Positions 56,101 to 60,699 of a stretch of 64,000 nt of DNA are shown in pieces (within the stretch, counting starts at the first letter, position 1; every line of letters starts with the position of its first letter). A program made the translations under genes and the position numbers. The DNA lies in NCBI GenBank assembly GCA_027487695.1, contig JAIYDB010000069.1, positions 1 through 64,000 on the forward strand. The letters are read 5' to 3'. The stretch is from Cytophagaceae bacterium (GTDB lineage: Bacteria; Bacteroidota; Bacteroidia; Cytophagales; Flexibacteraceae). Below the pieces are notes generated by a model. That model was given only the letters and a program-made list of their open reading frames with translations. It had not been told where the DNA came from and searched no databases.

Positions 56101-57106
56101 AAGTTATGTAACTGGTCCAATACGTAAAGTAGGTAGTGCAAACTTCACTTATCCTTTAGGTACATCGTCAATTTATGCTCGCTTAGGTATTTCAAGTATC
56201 TCAAGCAGCAGCACTTATACTGCTCAATATTTCAGAGGTACGCCGAACAATACTTCAATCACTTACGGAGGTGGCTTACAAGCAGTTTCTACTTCAGAAT
56301 ATTGGGATTTGAGCCGTACAGTAGGTACAGGTACTGCCTTAGTAACTCTTCATTGGGAAGATGGTACTCGCAGTGGTATTGGTGCTTCGTTAACTAATTT
56401 ACGTGTAGCTCATTGGACTGGTTCACTTTGGGAAAACCTAGGAGGATCAACCTTAGGAACTACTAGTGCTGGTTCGGTTACTTCAACCATTGCAGCTTCT
56501 AGTTATTCACCATTTACATTAGGATCTGAAAACATTGCAGCTAACCCACTTCCTGTTGTATTCAAATACTTTAATGGTACAAGAACAACAAAAGGTATTA
56601 CTTTAAATTGGGCAACCGCTAGCGAACAAAACAGTAGCTTCTTTACTGTAGAACGTTCTGTAGATGGCAAAACATTTGAAGTAATTGGTTATACCGATGC
56701 AGCTGGTTTCAGTAATGAGCTTCGCACTTACAGCCTATCAGATGTAAATGCTCCGGCAGGAACTGTTTACTACCGTCTGCAACAAACCGATGTGGATGGC
56801 ACTTCTCAAACTGCACCAATCTTAACTATTGGTGCTGGCAATTCAGATGAATTAGCGGTTGCCTTATTCCCTAACCCAACAGTTAACAAGCAATTCACAG
56901 TACAACTATCTGGTTTAAATGCAGGTTTTGTAACTATTGACCTTGTTTCGGTAACTGGTCAGGTGGTCAGCACTAGAACTATTCAAGCTACTGGTGCTAC
57001 TTTAGAGCAAGGCATTGCCCTTCCTAAAGAGGTTGCCGCAGGTATGTACAACCTTGTTGTAAAAACTGCCGATAAAACAGTAAGAACCAGAGTTACTGTG
57101 AAGTAA
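44189..57106 (+). CDS. Giant beta-strand-repeat surface protein with T9SS sorting domain (4305 residues)
   Basis: A signal peptide (LLLLGILFLGISTNSNA) opens the protein. The body has at least 20 degenerate repeats of about 50-70 residues on the pattern TVTFNG, FNNLTISGSGTKTL, LNINGNLTINNGATLD, NWNNNGVF, pointing to a long parallel beta structure. A divider module, TWNGSVSTDWFNASNWTP-like, occurs at about residues 1311, 2420, 3193 and 3630; each follows a segment like NFSNGTFSNG with VVFNSGPQYNVRRTTG and FEDAAGTL. Near the end come LPVVFKYFNG (4121), an Fn3-like stretch (LNWATASEQNSSFFTVERS) and a type A sorting domain from FPNPTV (about 4220) to the last residue. Asn, Thr, Ser and Gly dominate; Cys, His, Gln and Tyr are rare. 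Adhesion, matrix or gliding roles are possible but unproven. No stop or frameshift breaks it. Confidence 0.93.
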   Translation: MNNPYSYARFSTNLKLLLLGILFLGISTNSNAATYFSFKASAPFNTNFSATSNWNTATNGSGSNPVAGDLTSGLHTFIIQNGYTVTVDQDIEVLGLQVGTGTATNLVVGNNTTARTVTIGSGGFSVSTNGTVAVGAFDAIHILNLAGNLTVNGSLNLFTSATRAANTIISGSSVVSGAGATLTFNNLNLSPTAAITATRAITVNNNFIADVGSTTNTNQNFVVNGNFTLPNGATYTQSANTTTFSGTTVQTIEINQGATFFGLTFSNGGVNAKTIIGDITASSTLAINAGSTVTGSGTQTLRSNATISGTCNFSGTVNWESTGNISGSTPFSIGTAVSVFSGIKTLTGGTWNVENNLTIISGGGLILNSGTVLNNPSALNTLSVEAGGNLHMRGSNNFPTNFNTYSFATASNARYDANLAQTIRGGITYGNLILQQNIKTVDGSLVINGNITFSNTVSPAATLALLNFDHTFNGSTIVNNTTADGSITSTSGGTFRFAGADVNQTLNGSDGGTYTFHNLVFSNPGTPTALRTKAIQQNCIVNGDITIDNALGDTINLLVVNIGANQLTKAAASGTLSAGAFTAIYTSGTSNFDNTVASFTTLSLAQNSIVRFFGTTQNIPGITYGTIEILGTGTKTVTGALDINGNLTRIANNATINLGAFNHTLAGDLRINSLTLLVPSTSTLTLDGTNQSLLTGTLNNLVISGSATKTLVGGLNINGDLTINNGTTFDANIRSITLLGNFINSGTGVFTQTTGTVTFNGTSATPQTISTNPASAFGSVFFNRPNASTSRTIQALSNFRVATNCSWGTGASNNSNVFDLNGFTVQVAGNWSFQGTSSSFLANNGTLEFNGAGTATQLIQNINAGITYQSVVFSNSASKSLTNNTFNISGNVTINTGASVSTGVSMNIGGNWNNNGVFNQTGGTVTFNGGNQTISTSNFQGLTIAGTNTKTLTGDLNILGNLTINNGATLDVSASNFTLNVDNNFLINTGGVFVPRNGTVFINNVSTLNTGGTGAGQQFFNLNINSSPLAVTASNAIRVNNNLTVLTGTLAMGANNLFIGGSADNQGSITFTTGVLTFEASSGTKTFNPGTSSYGPITVNAPTATIQLTGPSLSLAATRVLTITNGTLDLNGNTITTLANAVINGGTLNVSAGSNLRIGAGFALQNNGGTFRLVGTSSNPASLSVNGAGNFTFSQTSGTLEALHYNVSNTSGTGLVVSGGTIHSTNNLSNGNFSNGASGAGTSYLNLTGLNFSDFTATGVVFNAGPVSNITRTSGTGLITFQDAQGTLAGNSFKNAADSRAIFTAPAGTVTWDGGAGDGLWTSAANWSDNQVPNASTLVYLNHASVSSTYTVTINSGSQVAGRIVLDAQGGNPISLVLNGGTLAVSGSVTIGASTTLTQTNPADAITVSGSWFNNGTFNEGTSTVTFSGTGGAFTINTLGAADPFNNLTINAAGTTYTLGNTLDVNGNFNFTAGTFNVGGFNITASGNWTQAAINTTFIGGTNTVTLDGTGTQNISGGRFANLTTSSSVAGSNKSLLNSLTIGGNLIIGTNTILNAGEQNVNISGNWTNNVGAGGFTQTGVGGVYVNGAAQTIGAGATTTFQNLYLAGSGTKILGFNATVNGNLAISNTLTQVDINAGVSITGTGSGSFTQDGGILRVLGSFPSSFGTYTFTAGTVNYAATGAQNVQTATYNNLTFTSVSSTSTKTALGDVNVNGILTIGDVNTTLAMGNNTLTLVGNYVHTSGAPQISYGANGTFIHTGAAWNIQNTITTFNNLTLSGSGNKTLNTNLTVNGNLVVNSGVTFIQGTNTITGTASKSFTLNIGATHTNAVTASVAIPASFGNYSFASTSTYRLNGIAAQTISSVPQYGNLDISTSGGNATLNGNTTVQGNLLMNGGTPTLADGGFSLTVNGSTVNLRNYVATTGTTLTLGGTSAQTLTNTSPGSPAFSLANLALSGSGSKTSNVTDMVLSGSLTINSGVTFTSNQDLTIAGNLTNNGTLTQTVGTVTFNGSTTQTLNPGATNSIFEVYFTGAGVKNFSGNGLVVGNGNYTVDNTNVNLGSLTHSIASQSVTLIGTTTYTASSANMVFNRAGDQSIPASLNCSNFTSSGSGIKTLSGNLTIANDLVINSGTTLDVDNISNFTISCSGNFTNNGTFQARAGIVDLNSSNTTGKVITSASPFATLRINVGATSVRTYSLGSNVTIGTNLSMFTNSTLELNGRSLTIGTVAAAGTITQSTGSVLTVGPGSSLLFNTTAGNGTLTANSGSTLNIVGTSSSVATVSRSAGNNRIDLNINAGATIGAQYYLIQFLTNEGIDISGTATVDATNNFSNGTFSGINTAGSGGPFRYINFTSTSTSPATDIANVNFNHGTTPVIGQHFNVARPSGSSIINFTGDISGSLGSAAFESDPGNTINWPAITSATWTGAVSTDWFTAGNWSTALVPNANTNVTIPSATNNPIINATATCRDLTITTGLLQLSSAATLNIMGSVVIGNLTNAGSLIAGSSGVTINVSRNWTRGANGLFSAGNSTVNFNGASGSYIVTPTGSNFFNLGFIGDASYQLAGATITVSNNLSLTAGTLTFATANYNLNIGGNFNRTAGTFSTAVTGTTLFNGTTQNITGGTFSNLTLSGSGVKTATNDMTVAGNLVVLSNLTAASGAAFTFNGTVSINSGATFNGGNSVHTANGTSWTGTGSYTGSGSTVNFARSVVNTTVTINASSFESISFSGTSTININGAITLSNNFTSQTGTRTINLVTHQINSTSGTGTFALEGATTLTLTGSNNFPSGFVTYSPVNTSTVNYSGTSAQTIAAVTYGILSLSNANTKTLAGNITVLGSLNIGAATLDVTTNNYRITLAGSFNNNASGSFLARSGEVLFNGTIAQVINLDNVGTKAFYDITVNKTVGTVINPANFNLVVERNLFIQSGTFSANGLVVNVGGDFIATAPGLFAQSGTYVLNRTAGNSAVIQTNNSNLNNLTLTPNSLVTYTLIDNLSVAGNLTMNAGTFEGAGKTIAIGTANNNLNINGGTFNMGEGGILQIVTGGTIQVASGATFRAVGSPSQNVTVTRRGAAGSFIVNINGNIEARYYTFSFLGLTGITLNTGSIIGTTNNFSDGTFTSGLANGIFLRLNNTQSLTGSNRIVNVSFPTNPGAGSFNVSKTISSGNIEFFNATGTFAGPIYENDPNGLIAWTGSITLTWNGSVSTDWFNASNWTPSSGPAIVPNPTTDVVIVSSANNCVISGGDAACNNLTINSSGNLSVSSSSSSNTDLVVAGTTTINGFFLTSSANDLVEVQGNWIRNASGTYSAGSGTIRFNTVSGARTVNNGATAFNNLELASAASVSLASALTVNNNLTIGSGASLDATASNFNLTVGGNIANSGVINMRTNTVTLNATSGTKTISSNSGNFYDLTVSPNSAVTYNLGSNITVTRNLNLNTGTFTVAGYTLSLGDNTTVPTLSVSSTFNLNSNGILAIGSGGAVNVNSGGTFNAVGADISNVATITRLNVSSTPYAFTVNSGASFGAQFYLFEYMNTDGFRLRSGSTLNATNTLQNGTFSNGAATGQYLFFELDFASRVIANVVFNSGPQYNVRRTTGASTVTFEDAAGTLGSYAFEIDELAANSAAGRIRWTSTLTTLTWNGSQTGGFWSDALNWTPNFVPTATDAVILSTSGNAPVINADANALNLTNPSGVTLTITSNANLTIAGSLTNAGIITVQTGSASNISVGGAINNTGTFTNSPTSSVTLNAPSGIQDLSFGNANIQNLSINSGNGSGNAQFRTTGSLTINGNVTIAAGTLLVNNAAHTLTILGNWNQTGGTFTHGNGTVNFSNTGAGSQTITGINTSPFFNITFTGNRPKSLAGTIAVRGTFTVSNGSNINLSNATVNLSGNISNSGTITAGTSTVNFIGTLPQQFTTSAAVTLNNMVMNNTSTTIPQLTLNGPVTIGNGGVLTLTAGRIQTTTINILTLNSTATLSGGSSSSYVTGPIRKVGSANFTYPLGTSSIYARLGISSISSSSTYTAQYFRGTPNNTSITYGGGLQAVSTSEYWDLSRTVGTGTALVTLHWEDGTRSGIGASLTNLRVAHWTGSLWENLGGSTLGTTSAGSVTSTIAASSYSPFTLGSENIAANPLPVVFKYFNGTRTTKGITLNWATASEQNSSFFTVERSVDGKTFEVIGYTDAAGFSNELRTYSLSDVNAPAGTVYYRLQQTDVDGTSQTAPILTIGAGNSDELAVALFPNPTVNKQFTVQLSGLNAGFVTIDLVSVTGQVVSTRTIQATGATLEQGIALPKEVAAGMYNLVVKTADKTVRTRVTVK
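48119..48240 (+). repeat. Divider module copy 1 in the giant protein
   Basis: Codes for TWDGGAGDGLWTSAANWSDN and QVPNASTLVYLNHA (from residue 1311). Conserved positions among the four copies are T-W-[DNT]-G near the start, W before a short polar run, N-W and V-P. Confidence 0.75.
51446..51560 (+). repeat. Divider module copy 2 in the giant protein
   Basis: Codes for TWTGAVSTDWFTAGNWST, ALVPNANTNVTIPS and NNPIINATA (from residue 2420), with a following CRDLTI segment; distance from copy 1 about 1109 residues. Confidence 0.75.
53765..53910 (+). repeat. Divider module copy 3 in the giant protein
   Basis: Codes for TWNGSVSTDWFNASNWTP, IVPNPTTDVVIVSS and NNCVISGGDAACNNLTI (from residue 3193); distance from copy 2 about 773 residues. 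Confidence 0.75.
55076..55210 (+). repeat. Divider module copy 4 in the giant protein
   Basis: Codes for TWNGSQTGGFWSDALNWTP, FVPTATDAVILST and NAPVINADANALNLTN (from residue 3630); distance from copy 3 about 437 residues. Confidence 0.75.
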
Positions 57107-57124
57107 TTTTGAGTTCCATACTTC

Positions 57125-57157
57125 AAAGGGATTAGCGAAACGCTAATCCCTTTTTTT
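57125..57157 (+). terminator. Rho-independent terminator of the giant gene
   Basis: Stem of 13 bp (57125-57137 with 57141-57153), loop AAA, then a T run to 57157. It starts 19 bases after the stop codon and separates the gene from phoH. Confidence 0.88.
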
Positions 57158-57294
57158 GGTTCTAGATTGAACTAGAAAGCTGTTTAAGCAGTTAGTAATA
57201 TTAAGTTCTTATTATTTGAATTGGTGGATATCAATTATCCCAAATACCTTGTTAAATTTCCCGAAGTAAACCTCACCCAATAACCTGCATCACT

Positions 57295-58242
57295 TTGGTA
57301 GAAAAAGTAATTCTGCTCGAAAACATTTCTTTGCTCGATTTCTTAGGAGCCGATAATAGAAATATCAATATCCTAACGAATGCCTTTCCTCAATCTAAAA
57401 TCATTGCCCGTGGCGATGAAATCAGAATAAGAGGAACTGCAATGGAAATCTTAAAGATTAATGAAATCATCAATCTATTAGTTGAGCACTACCACGAATA
57501 CGGCAAAATATCGCCTGAAAACGTGGAAAGTTACTTGAACACTAATAGCACTGAGGAAAGAGCAGCTAATGAACTAAGGGACGATATCATTATCTATGGC
57601 ACTAAAGGAGCCGTAGTGAAGGCCAAAACTGCCAACCAACAAGCCATGGTTGATGCTGTTAAGTTCAATGATATTGTGTTTGCACTTGGGCCTGCTGGTA
57701 CTGGTAAAACCTATATGGCAGTGGCACTAGCGGTTAGGGCCTTAAAGAATAAAGAGGTAAAGAAAATCATCATCACCCGTCCTGCAGTTGAGGCTGGTGA
57801 AAACCTAGGTTTCTTACCAGGCGATTTGAAGGAAAAGATTGACCCTTACTTACGTCCTATTTATGATGCATTGGACGATATGGTGCCTAGTGAAAAATTG
57901 AAATTCTACCAAGAAAACCGCATTATCGAAATTGCACCGTTGGCGTATATGCGTGGGCGTACTCTTCAAAATGCCTTCATTTTACTAGACGAAGCGCAGA
58001 ATACTACGCCGAGCCAAATCAAGATGTTTCTTACCCGTATGGGACCTGATAGCAAGGTAATAGTAACAGGAGATACCACCCAAATAGATCTTGCCCGCAA
58101 CCAACGCAGCGGCTTGTTAGACGCGGTAGATATCCTAAAAGATATCAAAGGAATTAGCTTCGTAAAGCTAGATGCAAGTGATGTAGTACGTCACCGTTTA
58201 GTTCGCCATATTATCAAAGCTTACGAGCAAGCTGGCAGATAA
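57295..58242 (+). CDS. PhoH family ATPase (YbeZ-like)
   Basis: Cytoplasmic ATPase of 315 residues linked to RNA metabolism and often paired with the RNase YbeY. A KH-like N-terminus (about 20-75) precedes the P-loop FALGPAGTGKTYMAVALAVR, Walker B FILLDEAQNTTPSQ and VTGDTTQIDLARNQRSGL. The start is TTG (MVEKVILLENISLLDFLG matches family N-termini), not an ATG. ybeY is not next to it. Confidence 0.9.
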   Translation: MVEKVILLENISLLDFLGADNRNINILTNAFPQSKIIARGDEIRIRGTAMEILKINEIINLLVEHYHEYGKISPENVESYLNTNSTEERAANELRDDIIIYGTKGAVVKAKTANQQAMVDAVKFNDIVFALGPAGTGKTYMAVALAVRALKNKEVKKIIITRPAVEAGENLGFLPGDLKEKIDPYLRPIYDALDDMVPSEKLKFYQENRIIEIAPLAYMRGRTLQNAFILLDEAQNTTPSQIKMFLTRMGPDSKVIVTGDTTQIDLARNQRSGLLDAVDILKDIKGISFVKLDASDVVRHRLVRHIIKAYEQAGR

Positions 58243-58253
58243 ATATCTAAGCC

Positions 58254-58877
58254 TTATTGAACTTTCCCTTTTGCGGTATCGGCGTTTTGCTTTTCAAATC
58301 GCTTGATGGTTGCGTTAAGCGATGTATCGGATTTCATAATCGTAAGCAAATCTGTTGCTTGGGCACTATAAGCCGATTCTGGATAATACTCCTGCAAGCG
58401 TTCTAATACCATGGTTGCCTTTTTGTACTCGTTAGCATCGTGGTAAATGTTAGCGATTAAGAATAGCACCTCATCTTGCTTTTTGAACCACTTATAGCGC
58501 TGATATACTTGGTAGTAATACTCCAATGCAGTAGCCCTGTCCTTAAAAATAAGGTCGTATAGTTGTGCCATTTTAAAAGCATAATCGGCACTAATACTAT
58601 CAGCTGGATAGTTGATTGTATAGCGTTGTAAATCGGTAGCCAAGTACATACTAGCTTCAATAATATCCTCTTCCTTAGCAGTAGGACTCATTTTAGCAAT
58701 TGCCTTTTCTGAAGAATCTATCTTTTGGATAAGACGTTCTTTCTCGGTAACCATCTTGTCTTTATTGGAACGCTCACAGCTTGAAAAAGCTATGGTTAAG
58801 CCTATCGCAAAAACAAAAGGAATGATTACTTTGCTACAAAAAACACGGTAAGCAATGGCAGAGATTTTATTTGGCAT
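58254..58877 (-). CDS. TPR lipoprotein of unknown function
   Basis: From the ATG at 58877 the protein has 207 residues. A signal segment KVIIPFVFAIGLTIAFSSCE contains a lipobox ending in Cys, so it is likely lipidated. TPR-like helices fill the rest (YAFKMAQLYDLIFKDRATAL, EVLFLIANIYHDANEYKKAT, VLERLQEYYPESAYSAQA), recalling BamD/YfgC-type outer-membrane assembly proteins, but the domain is too short for BamD. The start codon lies 23 bases inside the divergent ROK gene. The ATG at 58955 lies deeper in that gene and is less likely. Confidence 0.72.
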   Translation of the reverse strand: MPNKISAIAYRVFCSKVIIPFVFAIGLTIAFSSCERSNKDKMVTEKERLIQKIDSSEKAIAKMSPTAKEEDIIEASMYLATDLQRYTINYPADSISADYAFKMAQLYDLIFKDRATALEYYYQVYQRYKWFKKQDEVLFLIANIYHDANEYKKATMVLERLQEYYPESAYSAQATDLLTIMKSDTSLNATIKRFEKQNADTAKGKVQ

Positions 58878-59760
58878 CGATTTAGGAGGTACTAAAATTG
58901 AAGGGGTAGTGATGGAAAACGCCGCAAAGCCTATTGTATTGGCTAGGCACCGCATCCCTACGGAACAAACGAAGGGATACTCACATATTATTCAGCAAAT
59001 TAAGGCATTGCTTACTCATTTAGAAAGCCAAAGTGGAATTAAGGCAACAAAAATTGGCATTGGTACACCAGGAGTCACCAATCCTAAAACAGGCCTACTC
59101 AAAAATAGCAATACCCTTTGCTTAAATAACCAACCTTTGCAAGCCGATTTGACTCAAACCTTAGGCATACCCGCCAATCTAGCCAACGATGCAAACTGCT
59201 TTGCATTAGCCGAGGCTATTTGGGGTGCAGGGGCTTCCCTACCCAACCCGCCTCAAGTAGTATTTGGGGTAATTATGGGAACTGGTGTTGGTGGTGGACT
59301 AGTAGTTAATGGAAAAGTTTGGAATGGCGGTCACGGCATAGCTGGGGAATGGGGACATAACCCTTTACAACACGACGGACCAGACTGCTACTGCGGCAAA
59401 AACGGCTGCGTAGAAAAAGTAATTAGCGGTCCTGCATTAGAACAGTACTACCATAAGCTTTCAGGCGAAACCCTAACCATGCGAGAAATAGCCACTCTTG
59501 CAGAACAAGGCAATAGCCCAAATGCAACCGCAACCATCGCACACCTATGCCACTACTATGGAAAAGCAATGGCCAACCTGATTAATATCTTAGACCCTGA
59601 CCTAATTGTATTAGGCGGTGGCGTAGGACAAGTAGATGCCCTTTATACTGAAGGAAGAGCTGCAATTTTGCCTTGGCTATTTAATAATGAATTAGAAACC
59701 CCAATAATGAAACCCGCTTTGGGTGATAGTGCTGGGGTTTTTGGTGCGGCGTTATTGTAA
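58855..59760 (+). CDS. ROK family sugar kinase
   Basis: Sugar kinase of 301 residues, probably glucokinase or N-acetylglucosamine kinase. ATP phosphate motif: LFGIDLGGTKIEGVVM. Sugar-binding: GVGGGLVVNGKVWNGGHGIAGEWGH (in parts GVGGGLVVNGKVWNGG and HGIAGEWGH). The zinc site CYCGKNGCVEK is intact, and the C-terminal DLIVLGGGVGQVD fits the adenosine pocket. The MAEILFG start is needed for the first strand, so the overlap with the divergent lipoprotein gene is real. Confidence 0.9.
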   Translation: MAEILFGIDLGGTKIEGVVMENAAKPIVLARHRIPTEQTKGYSHIIQQIKALLTHLESQSGIKATKIGIGTPGVTNPKTGLLKNSNTLCLNNQPLQADLTQTLGIPANLANDANCFALAEAIWGAGASLPNPPQVVFGVIMGTGVGGGLVVNGKVWNGGHGIAGEWGHNPLQHDGPDCYCGKNGCVEKVISGPALEQYYHKLSGETLTMREIATLAEQGNSPNATATIAHLCHYYGKAMANLINILDPDLIVLGGGVGQVDALYTEGRAAILPWLFNNELETPIMKPALGDSAGVFGAALL

Positions 59761-59846
59761 GGGAGAGAAATGTTAAATTCAGACTACCCACAAGCAAAGC
59801 CATTTTTTAGCGTTATTCGCAAGTTGATTACTTGACAATACGCCTA

Positions 59847-60653
59847 ATGAATTTCGCTTCAATAAAATATATACTGGTTTTAATAGTTGTGTTCTGCAAT
59901 GCTTGCAGCACCCAAAAACTAATAACTGCCGCCAAAATTAAGCCTGAAAGCAACGTTGTTTTTCCTGAAATACCCCTATCGCTTTATTATCGTGAGGCAC
60001 AAATTAGGTATGGCATTGCCCAAGATTCGCTCAACTTTTATGTGGCTATTGAGGCAGTTGAACCTATTACTTGTGGGAAAATATTAAGCAGAGGTTTATT
60101 GGTTTCTTTCAATACCAATGGTAAAAAGAAGCAAGAGTTCGGAATTAAATACCCTGTTGGAGCAATGGGTAAGCAAAAAATGGAACCTATGAATCTGACT
60201 GGCAATGCAATGCAGAACAGAGCAGCAATTCAAGAACAACTAGATAATTTGCAAGAACTTATGCTTTTTGAAAATGGCGAAACCGAAGGTGGTGTATATC
60301 CCCTAGCTATGATAAAAGGCATAAAAGTAAAACTTACTGCTACTGATTTTGGCGGTATCATCTACCAACTTAGAATTAGCAAAAACCGATTGAAGTACTC
60401 CCCTTCCTCTGAAAAGCTTTTAGGAATAGGCATTGCAATTGAAGCTATCAGAGCTCCTTTAGGCGGACCCGTTCCTGATGGCACTTCAATGAGTGGTGGT
60501 ATGCCAGCAGGACAAAGTATGACCCAAACGATGAACGGTCAGCAACAAATGATGGGGCAGCCAGGGATGATGGGAGGCAGGCAACCCATGGGTTCAAAAA
60601 TGCGCAACGATAGCTATTCACTAGGTTTTAACTTCTGGTTTTTTGTAAAATAA
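59847..60653 (+). CDS. Predicted lipoprotein with Met/Gly/Gln-rich C-terminal linker
   Basis: A 268-residue protein starting at the ATG at 59847, five residues after a less likely TTG. The signal segment YILVLIVVFCNACST ends in a lipobox-like CNAC. The body (IPLSLYYREAQIRYGIAQDS, LNFYVAIEAVEPITCGKIL) has no family that I recognise. Near the C-terminus a low-complexity run, about residues 210-250, is built from Met, Gly, Gln and Pro, before the final SYSLGFNFWFFVK, which looks like a beta-strand ending in an aromatic residue. The gene faces the SerB-SerA gene; no terminator hairpin lies in the 46-base gap. Confidence 0.7.
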   Translation: MNFASIKYILVLIVVFCNACSTQKLITAAKIKPESNVVFPEIPLSLYYREAQIRYGIAQDSLNFYVAIEAVEPITCGKILSRGLLVSFNTNGKKKQEFGIKYPVGAMGKQKMEPMNLTGNAMQNRAAIQEQLDNLQELMLFENGETEGGVYPLAMIKGIKVKLTATDFGGIIYQLRISKNRLKYSPSSEKLLGIGIAIEAIRAPLGGPVPDGTSMSGGMPAGQSMTQTMNGQQQMMGQPGMMGGRQPMGSKMRNDSYSLGFNFWFFVK

Positions 60654-60699
60654 AAAAACCTCAGCAAGGCAGATGTTTAGAAATCTATTTACTTGAATA

